Counted from the stretch's first letter, positions 48,920 through 61,251 are shown. The stretch is DNA of 64,000 bases from Arabidopsis thaliana (GCF_000001735.4 NC_003074.8:15197261-15261260), one strand, 5' to 3'. Numbers and translations: made by a program. The notes: generated by a model from the letters alone, not told the origin.

Positions 48920-50604
48920 ATGTCCCCAGCGATCCACAAAACCGAAGACGACATGACAGACACATCGAGCGAAAACGGATCTGACGCCAGCCAACAACAG
49001 CCGGCACCTGACGCAATGCAACTGCCACCAGAGAACCCAGCACCCGCTCAAGCTTGCCTGAATCCCGCACGCGCCGAACCACGTCCTGCCGGGGTAGCAG
49101 CCGCAGTGGGAGACACCGCGCTTGGCGGCGACGCTGCACCTTCAAACCAAGGTTCCCATTTGGATGACCTCGTGCAAACCATCTTAGATCGACTCAACGG
49201 TCAAGACGCACGAACAACCGAACGAATCGATGCCCTTGTTGCAGCGCAAGTTGCTTCGCAAAGTCAGATCGAACGGTTACGACGCCGAAGACGTGACTCT
49301 CAGCCTCGCGATGATCATGAACGCCTGCCATCTCCCCAAATTCCTGCTGCGGAACGTTCCGAAAACTGGCGACAAAGACCGGCATCAGTTATCGTAGGAT
49401 CTGTTGAAGGGCAACTCCGTGAGAATCTACCGAACGACCGCATCCTACCGAGCAACAGAAGTTTGCTGAACTGATCTTCCGACAACGTCGACCAAACACG
49501 CAACATGGAAATCGAACGCATGAACACGGTCATCAAAGTCATGTCATCCAAAATGCACCGTGCCATTAGCTCTGCCCCGGAACTGGAGAAGTATTGGAAG
49601 AAACATAAAGATCTCCTTTCACGGCACGCATTTCGGAAGTTCGCGTCCGACACATAACAAAGGTTAAGCTGGTTCCCTACAACGGTCTCACCGACCCGAA
49701 GATTTTTCTAAAGTCTGTTAGCCTGGCAATCAACCGCAATCATTTCTCTCCCGAAGAATGCGACACGGGCAGCTGCCAGATATTCATAGAAAATCTGATT
49801 GACGACGCGTTCAACTGGTTTTCGCTACTTGAGGCCAATACGATTAACAACTATCACCAACTTACGGCCGTCTTCTTGCAGCACCATTCCATATTCATGA
49901 TTAAGGGTGCCTCTAATGCTGACTTGTGGACTATGTCTCAAAAATACAAGGAGCCGTTGCGAGAGTTTAACGAACGATTCAAAAAGGTTGTTTCCAATAT
50001 TGCTATAACCGATGATGCCACAATCGCTGCCCTGCGGAACGCTGTCTCATACGAATCGCGATTCAGGGAAGACTTGGTAATCACCCAGCCGGCAACACTA
50101 GAGGATGCCCTACATCGCGCTATCCGATTTATCGAAGTCGAAGTAGAAAAAGCTGTGATGGCAAGACGCCAACCCAAAGCCTCGCATTCAAATGATAAAT
50201 CATACGACGAACACTACAAACCTCGTCAGCATTATGATAAGGATTATAGTAAGGGAGATAAGGGCAAGAAAGCAGCAACTTACGCAATTGGTAGTTCAGA
50301 AGGGCAACCTTCTAAACCATGGAACAAGTATTATCGGGAAACTGATACCAAACGTAAACCGGCCTACTGCGAGTTCCATAAAATCTTCGGTCATTCGACT
50401 GATGATTGTCTACAACTTCAGCTCCTACTCCTCTCAAAATTCAAGAAAGGCGACCTCGACGTTGAGTACGAACGACGTCAGGTAGCAACGCACAAGGACA
50501 ACATGTATCACCCAGTTCAGAGAGATGATTATAACCAACGTAACGAGCGTCTGCGGACAGAAGAGACTCGGCAAAACGAACGTGCCCGAGATGATGATCG
50601 GTGA
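48920..50604 (+). pseudogene. Tat gag, disrupted
   Basis: The first frame (48920-49474) gives a Gln/Pro/Ala-rich N-terminus and ends at a stop. After a frame change the retrotransposon gag core reads KLVPYNGLTDPKIFLKSV, NWFSLLEANTI and SQKYKEPLREFNERFKKVV (about 49660-50150). A zinc-knuckle variant with C-x2-H-x4-H-x4-C spacing (CEFHKIFGHSTDDC) lies near 50367-50410. The protein would package the element RNA. It is broken by stops and at least one frameshift between 49474 and 49876. Confidence 0.8.
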
Positions 50605-50658
50605 ACTAATGCCCCGAAACGAAATGATAACGCCCCCATCCATCGGAACAAGATACAC

Positions 50659-52418
50659 ATGATCATGGGTGGACTAACGACTTGCCGCGATTCTGTCAGA
50701 TCCATCAGAAATTATCGCCGACAAGCTGAAGTAACACGGGATTGGCTCGCCAACAGTACCCCAACTTTTGATAACACTGAACCGATAATCTTCACTGAAG
50801 CCGACGCAGCTGGCTTGACAGGCCCGCATAATGATCCGTTAGTTGTCGAGTTGATAATCGCTGAAAGCACAGTCACCAAAGTCCTCATTGACACTGGTAG
50901 ATCAGTCAACGTCATCTTCAAGGACGTTCTGATACAAATGGGGGTCGACTTGCGCTCAACCAAACACAACGTTCAACCTTAAACGGGGTTCGACGGCGAT
51001 ACTGTTATGACCGTTGGAACAATAATGCTGCCAATCTACGTCGGCAGAACAATGTTGCTCGTACGTGTTTCATAGTCGAGCGTCAACTCAGAAATGCTAA
51101 AGCTTTTATGATAACTGAACCCACTCCTTCGCTCGATGAACGCATAGTACCAAGGACTGAATCGGTAATCCAAGTTAACATTGACGCAACTGACCCTCTT
51201 CGATGTGTTGGTATTGGCGCTGATTTACCGCAACAATTGAAGGACGAGCTCGTACAGTTTTTAAGTCAGAATGTCATGACCTTCGCATGGTCAATGGAAG
51301 ATATGACGGGTGTCGCACCAGATATTACTTGCCATGAACTTAACGTTGACTCACGTTCAAACCGATCAAACAAAAACGACGCAAACTTGGTCCGGAATGC
51401 GCAAATGCCGTCAATGAAGAGGTTCAGAAACTGCTCGAAGCAGGATCGATAGTTGAAGTGCGATATCCCGATTGGCTAAGCAATCCTGTCGTTGTAAAGA
51501 AAAAGAACGGCAAATGGCGAGTCTGCATCGACTTCACTGATCTCAACAAAGCATGTCCGAAAGATAGTTTTCCCCTCCCGCGTATTGACCAGCTCGTCGA
51601 AGCTACTGCCGGTAACGAATTGTTGTCCTTCATGGACGCTTTTTCGGGTTATAACCAGATACTTATCCACTAAAACGATCGAGAAAAGACGGCATTCATT
51701 ATAGATCGAGGGACATTCTGTTACAAGGTGATGTCTTTTGGCCTCAAAAATGCAAGAGCAACGTATCAGCGGTTAGTAAACTGAATGTTCGCCGAGCAAC
51801 TGGGCCGCACAATGGAAGTCTATATTGACGACATGCTTGTTAAGTCAACCCATGCTGCAGAATACGTCTCTCACTTGCAACAATGCTTCGACGTCCTGAA
51901 CAAATACAACATGAAGTTGAACCCAGCCAAATGCACTTTCGGAGTGACTTCTAGAGAATTCCTCGGATACCTTGTCACCCAACGGGGAATAGAAGCGAAC
52001 CCAAAACAGATCTCTGCGCTAATCAATCTTCCCTCCCCAAGGAACACTCGCGAAGTACAACGGCTCACTGGACGGATCGCTGCATTAAATCGTTTTATCT
52101 CCCGTTCAACCGACAAATGCCTTCCGTTCTACCAACTTTTGCGGAGCAACAAACGTTTTGAGTGGGACGATAAGTGTGAAGCAGCTTTCAAACATGCAGT
52201 CAGCGGACTACCTCTCAACTCCACCGATTTTGGCCAAACCTGAGCAGGGCGAAGTACTGTATCTTTATATTGCCGTCTCAAGTTCTGCGGTCAGCGGAGT
52301 TCTGATCAGAGAAGATCGCGGTGAACAGCACCCCATTTTCTACGTTAGCAAAACTCTCGACGGTGCCGAACTGCGGTACCCTACGCTAGAGAAGCTTGCT
52401 TATGCCGTAGTGATCTAG
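50659..52418 (+). pseudogene. Tat protease and reverse transcriptase, disrupted
   Basis: A protease active-site-like segment VLIDTGRSVNVIF lies near 50883-50921. The RT starts with WRVCIDFTDLNKACPKDSFP (from about 51515) and FMDAFSGYNQI, and the catalytic pair sits in VYIDDMLVKST (about 51820). In-frame stops occur at 51671-51673 and 51782-51784, and a frameshift near 52190 precedes the RNase H segment LYIAVSSSAVSGVLI. A TAG at 52416-52418 ends this frame. Confidence 0.85.
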
Positions 52419-52463
52419 GCTCACAAACTTTGACCATACTTCCAATCTCACGCAATCGAAGTC

Positions 52464-53217
52464 TTGACTAACCAGCCTCTACGGACGATCTTGCACAGTC
52501 CAAGCCAGTCTGGCCGATTAGCAAAATGGGCGGTCGAGCTAGGCGAATATGATCTTACGTACAAAAACCGAACATGCGCGAAATCACAAGTACTCGCTGA
52601 TTTTATAATCGAGCTCCCACCCAATCTCATCGAGGGCGCCCCTCCATCCGAGAAATGGATATTGCACGTTGATGGCGCTTCTTCCCGACACGAATCCGGA
52701 GTTGGCGTACGATTGGATTCTCCTACGGGAGAAGTGCTGGAGCAATCTTTCACACTCGCTTTCCCAGCCTCCAATAACGAAGCTGAATACGAGGCATTGA
52801 TAGCTGGTTTGCGCCTTGCGTACGGTATTGGCGTCAAAAGAATACAAGCTTATTGCGACTCGCAATTGGTGGCTAACCAATTCAGCGGTGATTACGAGGC
52901 AAAAAATGAACAGATGGACGCCTATCTCAAGGTGGTTCGCGATCTGTCCCGTAATTTTGAGCTCTTTGAACTTAATAAGATCCCAAAAAGCGATAATGCT
53001 CCCGCTGACGCGCTCGCTGTACTTGCTTCGACATCTGATCCGGATCTCCGTCGTATTATACCTGTCGAGAGCATCGATCACCCAAGTATTGATCTTTCTC
53101 CCTCTACAAACACGCAGACTGCGCCAACTATTGATTTGCCTGGGCCGCCGATAATCTACTTAATCGTCAATACGCTCGCATCAACATCTTCAGCACCACC
53201 AAATGTTTCTGCGATAA
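52464..53217 (+). pseudogene. Tat RNase H end and archaeal-type RNase H, cut by Athila
   Basis: RLAKWAVELGEYDLTYKNR closes the gypsy RNase H/connection. A second RNase H follows: ILHVDGASSRHESGVGV (Asp), SNNEAEYEALIAGL (Glu), AYCDSQLVANQ (Asp) and NAPADALAVLAS (terminal Asp). All four positions of the archaeal-type RNase H active site are visible. The frame then runs into the Athila LTR at 53218. Confidence 0.85.
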
Positions 53218-54397
53218 TGATAAGTGTGTATTTTGCATGTTTTGAGCATCCATTTGTCATCATTTTAGCATCATATCATCACTGTTTTATACCATTTCAC
53301 ATCATTTGTCATTACTTTGCATGTTTAGGATAGTTTTGCATGCATGTTGCATATTTGCGTTGATTTCAGGTGATTTGGAGCTGTTGACGAGCTATCTAGA
53401 AGAAGCGGACCTGATCACGACAAACCACTCGACCAAGAGGTCGAGTAGGAGCTTCAAGATCTCAAGAGACCACTCGACCCCCAGGTCGAGCAAAGGACAT
53501 CACCACTTCACTTCACCACTCGACCACAAGGTCGAGTGCCTTCACCTCCATCATCAGACCACCACTCGACCTCGTCACTCAACCTGGAAGTCGAGTATCT
53601 TCTGACACCACTCGATCACATCACTCGACCCCCAGGTCGAGTGCCTTCACCTTCACTGCCAGACCACTACTCGACCTCATCACTCTACCGACGTCTTCGA
53701 TGAAATGTCTGAACCACTAATTCCAGAGATTCGTGACCCTGTACCAAGGTATTGGTTGCAGGGAGCGTTTTGGCTTTAACTTGTTGCTTCGTAATGCTTG
53801 TTAGGTTAGGTCTTGTCAATGGTGATTGAGTCTGAGACTAGGTTAGCTTGAGAATCTCTGTTGCGGTGGCACTTAGATTTGGTGAATGAACTTGTTGTCT
53901 AGGGTTAATTTATTGAGCATGTCAATCACCTGTAAACTGAGGAAACGAAACTACTCAATTACCCCATCCTTAGGAATTCTTTGTCTGATTGATTTTATTG
54001 TTTACTTTACTGCTGTTTACTGCATCCTGTCATCTGTTGTTTAGTTTCTGCAATTCTTTAACTGTTACTCGACCTGGTACTCGACCACCCAGTTGTCTGG
54101 CAACAGACTGTGCAGTCGAGTATCCCTGTTTCATTTTCGACCTGTCACTCGACCTCACCCAGTGCTCTGCAAAGAGCTGTGTTGGTCGAGTGTTTTACTG
54201 TTTCTGTTTGATTTTCTGTTTTCTGCATGTTCACTTAGGACTGCTAGAACACACCAAAACCTGTTATGCTTGGCTTGACTTAGTGACTTTTGATCACATC
54301 TTGATTGTTAGCATCACACCCATTTAGATTGACAACCTAAAATACTACAACGACATGATTGGTGTTTTAGGATAATTGACTAAAAAACCTATTATCA
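53218..54397 (+). repeat. 5' LTR of the Athila element
   Basis: A 1,180-bp LTR starting TGATAAGTG and ending TTATCA, so its termini are 6-bp inverted repeats. A primer-binding site follows at 54401. GATAA at 53213-53217 is the candidate left target duplicate in Tat sequence. The LTR holds the array of ACTCGACC hairpins. The 3' LTR is beyond 64000. Confidence 0.88.
53427..53691 (+). repeat. Array of identical-stem hairpins in the Athila LTR
   Basis: Four hairpins with stems of CTCGACC/GGTCGAG (7-9 bp) and 4-nt loops: 53427-53446 (loop AAGA), 53473-53490 (CCCA), 53517-53538 (ACAA) and 53622-53643 (CCCA). The last two lie in a tandemly duplicated unit with the shared following sequence GTGCCTTCACCT and a further unpaired ACTCGACC. 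A mutated fifth hairpin-like pair is near 53575-53596. Confidence 0.9.
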
Positions 54398-54656
54398 ATT
54401 TGGCGCCGTTGCCGATTGGGTGTTTGTTTGTTACATTGGCGATTTCAGACTTGCTTAGATCTAGTTCTTTTTCAATTTTCTTTTCAGTTACTAACTGTGT
54501 GTTTTTCTTGTTGTCTTCTTGATCCAGGTACACCTCTGCTGTATGTGAACTCGATCAACAGGCAACCAGAACCTCCTTTTCAACGACAACATAACCGCTC
54601 GCGAACTCAGAAAAAGGAGAACCACAGTCAACCCTGTACCTCAGCAACCACTCGAA

Positions 54657-56951
54657 ATGGCTGACGACCAGAATCAACAAAATGGCCCTGCCAACATTGG
54701 TGCTGGAGATGCACCACGTGATCACCGTCAGAGCAAAGGAATTGCACCTCCTGCTATCCAGAACAACAACTTCGAGATTAAGAGTGGTCTCATCTCGATG
54801 ATTCAGGGGAACAAATTCCATGGTTTGCCAATGGAGGATCCACTCGACCACCTTGATGAATTCGATAGGCTTTGCAACCTAACAAAGATCAATGGTGTCA
54901 GTGAAGACGGATTCAAACTCTGTTTGTTTCCATTCTCCTTGGGAGACAAAGCACACATCTGGGAGAAGAATCTGCCCCATGACTCAATCACCACCTGGGA
55001 TGATTGTAAGAAGGCTTTTCTGTCAAAGTTCTTCTCCAATGCCAGAACTGCAAAACTCAGAAATGAGATTTCTGGTTTCTCACAGAAGACTGGTGAAAGC
55101 TTCTGTGAAGCATGAGAGCGTTTCAAGGGTTACACCAACCAATGCCCTCATCATGGCTTTACTAAAGCCTCTCTGCTCAGCACTCTTTACAGAGGAGTCC
55201 TACCACGCATCAGAATGCTTCTGGATACCGCCAGCAATGGGAATTTCCAGAACAAGGATGTTGAAGAAGGCTGGGAATTGGTTGAGAACCTTGCTCAATC
55301 AGATGGCAATTACAACGAAGACTGTGATAGGACCGTCAGAGGAACAGCTGACTCTGATGACAAACACAAAAAGGAGATCAAAGCGCTGAATGACAAGCTG
55401 GACAGGATTCTTCTTAGCCAGCAGAAGCATGTGCACTTCCTTGTTGATGACGAGCAGTATCAAGTCCAAGATGGGGAGGGTAACCAGTTGGAAGAAGTCA
55501 GCTACATCAACAACAACCAGGGTGGCTACAAAGGATACAACAACTTCAAAACCAACAATCCCAACCTCTCCTACCGTAGCACCAACGTTGCTAACCCTCA
55601 GGATCAGGTGTATCCTCCACAGCAACAACAAGGTCAGAACAAACCTTTTGTTCCCTACAACCAAGGTTTCGTTCCTAAGCAGCAATTCCGGGGGAACTAC
55701 CAGCAACCACCACCACCTGGGTTTGCACCTCAGCAAAACCAAGGCCCTGCTGCTCCTGACGCTGATATGAAACAAATGCTACAACAGCTGCTTCACGGGC
55801 AAGCCTCTGGCTCCATGGAGATGGCAAAGGAGATATCTGAGTTACATAACAAGCTGGAATGTAGCTACAATGATCTCAATGTCAAGATGGAAACACTGAA
55901 TACCAAAGTCCGTTACTTAGAGGGACACTCTGCATCTTCTTCAGCTACAAAACAGACAAGCCAACTACCAGGCAAAGTAGTTCAGAATCCAAAAGAATAT
56001 GCTCATGCTATCACCCTGCGTAGTGGAAAAGCACTTCCAACTAGGGAGGAACCAAAAACGGTCACTGAGGACAGTGAAGATCAAGATGGGGAGGATTTAA
56101 GTCTCGGGAAAGATCAAGCTGACAAACCACTCGACCAGTCACTCGAGCAACCACTCGATCTGCCACTCGACAGCGTTACTCGACCAACCACTCGACCTGT
56201 CATCCCAGCAGCATCACCAACTGCTCCAAAACCAGTTGCTGTCAAAAACAAAGAAAAGGTTTTTGTCCCTCCTCCCTACAAACCGCAGCTTCCATTTCCT
56301 GGCCGTCACAAGAAAGCGTTCGCAGACAAATATAGAGCTATGTTTGCCAAGAACATTAAGGAGGTTGAGTTGCGGATACCTCTTGTTGACGCTCTAGCGC
56401 TAATCCCAGACTCTCACAAGTTTCTGAAAGACTTGATTGTGGAGAGAATTCAAGAAGTGCAAGGGATGGTGGTATTGAGTCATGAATGCAGCGCTATCAT
56501 ACAGAAGAAGATCATTCCTAAGAAGCTTAGTGATCCTGGTTCGTTCACTCTACCGTGCTCTTTAGGTCCATTGGCTTTCAATAGATGCCTATGCGATTTA
56601 GGAGCATCAGTCAGTCTCATGCCGCTATCTGTCGCCAAAAGATTGGGGTTCACTCAATACAAGTCCTGCAATATATCCCTCATCCTAGCTGACAGATCAG
56701 TAAGGATCCCTCATGGTTTGCTCGAAAACCTCCCAATCAGGATCGGTACTGTGGAGATACCAACTGACTTTGTAGTCCTGGAGATGGATGAAGAGCCCAA
56801 GGACCCATTGATTCTAGGGAGACCTTTCTTAGCCACTGCAGGAACTATGATTGATGTCAAGAAAGGGAAGATCGATCTAAACCTTGGCAAAGACTTTAGG
56901 ATGACCTTTGATGTCAAAGACGCGATGAAGAAGCCTACCATAGAAGGGTAA
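54657..56951 (+). pseudogene. Athila gag and protease, one internal stop
   Basis: Begins [18 protein letters not shown]. The gag core is [20 protein letters not shown], with [30 protein letters not shown] and [21 protein letters not shown] at 55113-55115 interrupts the frame, which resumes unchanged. A Gln/Pro/Asn-rich linker and an in-frame run of LDQ/LEQ/LDL repeats from CACTCGA motifs (56125-56190) follow. The aspartic protease has the active-site segment CDLGASVSLMPLSVAKRLG (about 56595) and DPLILGRPFLATAG. A TAA at 56949-56951 separates it from the RT frame. Confidence 0.88.
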
Positions 56952-56969
56952 CTCTTTTGGATCGAAGAA

Positions 56970-58696
56970 ATGGATCAGTTAGCTGATGAGTTACTGGAAG
57001 AGCTGGCAGAAGAAGATCATCTTAACAGTGCTTTAACCAAAAATGGTGAAGATGGGTTTCTGCATTTGGAAACATTGGGATACCAGAAGCTGTTAGACTC
57101 CCATAAAGCGATGGAAGAATCAGAACCCTTTGAGGAATTGATTGGACCAGTAACAGAGGTAATGGTAATGAGCAAAGAAGGGTCAACTCGAGTTCAACCT
57201 GCACTCTCGAGGACGTACTCGAGCAACCACTCGACCTTGTCTACCGACGAATCTAGGGAGCCGATCATTCCAACTTCAGATGACTGGTCTGAACTTAAGG
57301 CACCGAAGGTTGATCTCAAACCACTTCCAAAAGGTCTAAGGTACGCATTCCTTGGTCCAAACTCTACTTACCCTGTGATCATTAATGCTGAGTTAAATAG
57401 TGATGAAGTGAACCTGCTATTATCTGAGCTTAGAAAGTATAGGAGAGCAATTGGTTATTCATTATCCGACATTAAGGGAATTTCACCTAGTTTATGCAAC
57501 CATAGGATCCATCTTGAAAACGAATCCTATTCCAACATTGAACCACAGAGGAGGTTAAATCCCAATTTGAAAGAAGTAGTGAAAAAAGAAATTTTGAAAC
57601 TGCTTGATGCTGGTGTATCTACCCTATCTCTGATAGTACTTGGGTTTCTCTAGTGCATTGCGTCCCTAAAAAGGGTGGAATGACTGTTGTCAAAAATGAA
57701 AAAGATGAACTGATCCCTACTAGAACTATAACTGGTCATAGAATGTGCATAGATTATAGGAAGTTGAATGCTGCATCTAGGAAAGATCATTTTCCTTTAC
57801 CATTCATTGACCAAATGCTTGAACACTTGGCTAATCATCCATATTATTGCTTTCTTGATGGATACAATGGTTTCTTTCAAATACCAATTCACCCTAATGA
57901 TCAAGAAAAAACCAATTTCACGTGTCCTTATGGAACTTTTGCCTATAAGAGAATGCCATTTGGTTTATGCAATGCTCCTGCAACATTTCAGAGGTGTATA
58001 ACCTCTATATTTTCAGACTTAATCGAGGAGATGGTGGAGGTTTTCATGGACGATTTTTCGGTCTATGGCCCCTCTTTCTCCTCATGTTTGTTGAATCTTG
58101 GCAGGGTATTGACCAGGTGCGAAGAGACGAATCTTGTTCTCAATTGGGAAAAGTGTCATTTCATGGTGAAGGAAGGCATAGTGTTGGGTCACAAGATATC
58201 AGAGAAGGGTATAGAGGTTGACAAAGGAAAAGTTGAAGTGATGATGCAGTTGCAGCCACCAAAAACGGTGAAGGACATCAGAAGCTTCCTTGGTCATGCT
58301 GGATTCTATAGAAGATTTATTAAAGACTTCTCCAAGATAGCCAGACCGTTAACCAGACTATTGTGCAAGGAAACCGAATTTGAATTCGATGATGACTACC
58401 TCAAATCCTTTCAAACCATCAAGGATGCTTTGGTATCTGCTCCGGTTGTTCGAGCGCCTAATTGGGACTATCCATTTGAAATCATGTGTGATGCATCAGA
58501 TTACGCAGTAGGAGCTGTTTTAGGCCAGAAAATAGACAAGAAGCTTCATGTCATATACTACGCCAGCCGAACGTTGGATGACGCTCAGGGAAGATATGCA
58601 ACAACTGAGAAGGAGCTTCTAGCTGTTGTATTCGCATTTGAGAAGTTCATAAGCTATTTGGTTGGATCAAAGGTAACTGTCACCATGCAGCTTTGA
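56970..58696 (+). pseudogene. Athila reverse transcriptase and RNase H, frameshifted
   Basis: The frame from 56970 is the same as gag-protease and carries the pre-RT linker (LNSDEVNLLLSELRKYRRAI, KEVVKKEILKLLDAGV). A single-base shift near 57620 moves the reading to the frame starting at 57653. RT motifs there are MCIDYRKLNAASRKDHFPLP, FLDGYNGFFQIPIHP, YKRMPFGLCNAPATFQRC and the catalytic FMDDFSVYG (about 58048). RNase H follows with IMCDASDYAVGAVLGQ and YATTEKELLAVVFAFEKF. A small deletion near 58683 ends the frame. Confidence 0.9.
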
Positions 58697-60242
58697 GGCA
58701 TCTGTATGCCAAGAAGGATACTAAACCAAGACTGTTAAGATGGATACTTTTATTGCAAGAGTTTGACATGGAGATAGTAGATAAGAAAGACATTGAAAAT
58801 GGTGCAGCGGACCATCTGTCAAGGATGAGAATTGAAGAACCCCTTCCGATAGACGATTCAATGCCAAAAGAACAGCTCATGGTTGTAGAGTTCTTCGGAA
58901 AGAGCTACAGTGGGAAAGAGTTCCACCATCTGAATGCTGTTGAAGGAGAATCTCCATGGTATGCTGATCACGTCAATTACTTGGCATGTGGAGTAGAGCC
59001 TCCCAACCTGACAAGTTATGAAAGGAAGAAGTTTTTCAGAGACATACACCATTACTACTGGGATGAGCCTTATCTTTACACTCTCTGTAAAGATAAGATC
59101 TACAGGAGATGTGTCTCAGAAGATGAGGTGGAAGGTATCCTGCTGCATTGCCATGGCTCAGCATATGGTGGTCACTTCGCAACGTTCAAGACAGTGTCCA
59201 AGATTCTTCAAGCAGGCTTTTGGTGGCCAACAATGTTTAAGGACGCTGAGGAGTTTGTTTCGAAGTGTGATTCATGCCAGAGAAAAGGCAACATCAGCAG
59301 AAGAAATGACATGCTCAGAATCCAATCTTGGAAGTTGAGATCTTTGATGTATGGGGGATTGATTTTATGGGTCCATTCCCATCTTCATACGGTAATAAAT
59401 ATATACTGGTCGCCGTAGACTACGTATCAAAGTGGGTCGAAGCTATTGCTAGTCCTACCAACGATGCAAAAGTTATGCTGAAGTTGTTCAAGACCATAAT
59501 CTTCCCAAGATTTGGAGTTCCCAGGGTAGTAATCAGTGATGGCGGAAAACATTTCATCAATAAGGTTTTTGAGAACTTCTTGAAGAAGCATGGAGTAAAG
59601 CACAAGGTCGCCACTCCCTATCAACCACAGACAAGCGGGCAGGTTGAGATCTCCAATAGGAAGATAAAAACAATTTTGGAAAAGACTGTTGGGATTACAA
59701 GGAAAGACTGGTCTGCAAAGCTAGATGATGCATTATGGGCTTACAGGACAGCTTTCAAGACCCCCATAGGTACAACTCCTTTCAATCTTCTCTATGGAAA
59801 ATCATGTCATCTACCCGTTGAGCTCGAGTACAGAGCAATGTGGGCGGTAAAACTTCTGAACTTTGACATAAAAACTGCTGAGGAGAAGCGATTGATCCAA
59901 CTCAGTGACCTCGATGAGATCCGTCTAGAAGCTTATGAAAGTTCTAAAATCTACAAGGAGAGAACCAAGCTTTTCCATGACAAGAAGATCATCACTAAGG
60001 ATTTCCAGGTTGGTGATCAGATGCTGCTATTCAACTCTCGCTTGAAACTCTTTCCAGGAAAACTTAAATCTAGATGGTCTGGCCCCTTCTGCATCACTGA
60101 GGTCCGTCCTTATGGAGCAGTCACTCTAGCTGGTAAGAGTGGAGATTTTACAGTAAATGGTCAAAGGCTCAAGAAATACTTAGCAGACCAAATCCTTCCA
60201 GAGGTGACATCGGTTCATCTCCAGGAGCTTCTTGATGATTAA
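58693..60242 (+). pseudogene. Athila integrase, frameshifted
   Basis: The first part (58693-59320) ends RNase H and carries the HHCC zinc module: HCHGSAYGGHFATFKTVSK and FVSKCDSCQRKGN. A frameshift near 59313-59328 leads to the catalytic core with the D, D-35-E triad visible in [25 protein letters not shown] and [16 protein letters not shown]-like module ([19 protein letters not shown]) precedes the stop at 60240-60242. No chromodomain is seen, as expected for Athila. Confidence 0.9.
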
Positions 60243-61251
60243 AGGAGTAAAGGAGTCAAGCTAATGACTTTAAACAAGCTCACTTGGGAGGAAGTCCCAT
60301 GACTATCCTTGTAAATAATTTTTACTTTCTTGTTATTTTTGATTTGTTTTAGTTGTGTTTGTGGTTTTCAGAGACAAGAGAACAACGCGGAGATAGAGTA
60401 AAAATTCAAAACTGTTACTCTACAGAAGACCTGGAGATCGAGTGTACAGCCCGTTTGGAGTAGAAAATTTTGAAAATCTTTTGTTGCACCTGGAGACCTT
60501 GCACTCGAGTACATTGGTCGAGTATCTGTGATGTTTAAAACCCAAAAACTTTTAAATCATCATTTTACTCGACCAACAGAAGCTACAGAGACTTGCAGAA
60601 ATTTCCTACAGTTTACAGTAGGTTTTCTGCAAAAAATTTCTAAGTCAACAGAGTGTGGACCACGCGCTGAGGATAAGCTGGAGAGAGAATCTAAAACTCA
60701 ACCTAGACCACTCATTTTGAAGCGTCACTCGACTTCTCCAAATCCACTCGACCTCCCTCTTTTTTAATTTCACCGCCGACACTCTAATCTCTCTACACCA
60801 CAAATCGCCATCCAAAGAGCTACTCGATCCTGCGAATTTCACTCGACCCCCGCGCCGCCGTCACCAGCTCATCCCCTCCGTCACCCGACCAAACCACTTC
60901 ACTCGACCTCGAGAAAGCACTCGACCCCTGCAAAAATCTACTCGGCTTCTTGTTCGTGAATTCAGCAGAGCCTTCTAACTTCAGAGAAGTTACTCGACCT
61001 CTAGGTTTCACGATTCACTCCACCTCCACGATTCACTCGACCTGCTGTAGCATTCCAACTCGACCTCTGAGAAGATACTCGATCCAATTCGTCTAAGCTC
61101 AGGAACAGCTCAGGTTACTCGAGTACAGAATTGTACTCGACCAATTCAATCTATTTCATTGCCTATTGACAATAATTTTGGTTTCATTGCTATCTTTGAG
61201 ACTAACCTATTGACATTTGAGTTTTGAGTTCTAAATCTCTACAGGAGAATC
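60243..61251 (+). other. Athila inter-ORF spacer rich in ACTCGACC motifs
   Basis: Non-coding stretch between integrase and the env-position frame. It holds about fifteen copies or one-base variants of ACTCGACC/GGTCGAGT, densest at 60690-61145. A pyrimidine tract precedes the next start codon. This may be the leader of a subgenomic or spliced message; that is inference. Confidence 0.6.

Larger units (their letters stand above)
48352..53217 (+). mobile_element. Tat-lineage Ty3/gypsy retrotransposon, interrupted and decayed
   Basis: Order: LTR, primer-binding site, gag, protease, RT, RNase H and a second archaeal-type RNase H, the last being diagnostic of the Tat lineage. Several in-frame stops and frameshifts mean no functional polyprotein. 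At 53217 the sequence jumps into an Athila LTR, so the integrase and 3' end are displaced past the right edge of the window or lost. Confidence 0.88.

Noticed and set aside
53427..53643. CRISPR-like array of short palindromic repeats
   Set aside because: The repeats lie in a plant retrotransposon LTR, with irregular spacing and no spacer/repeat regularity or cas genes.
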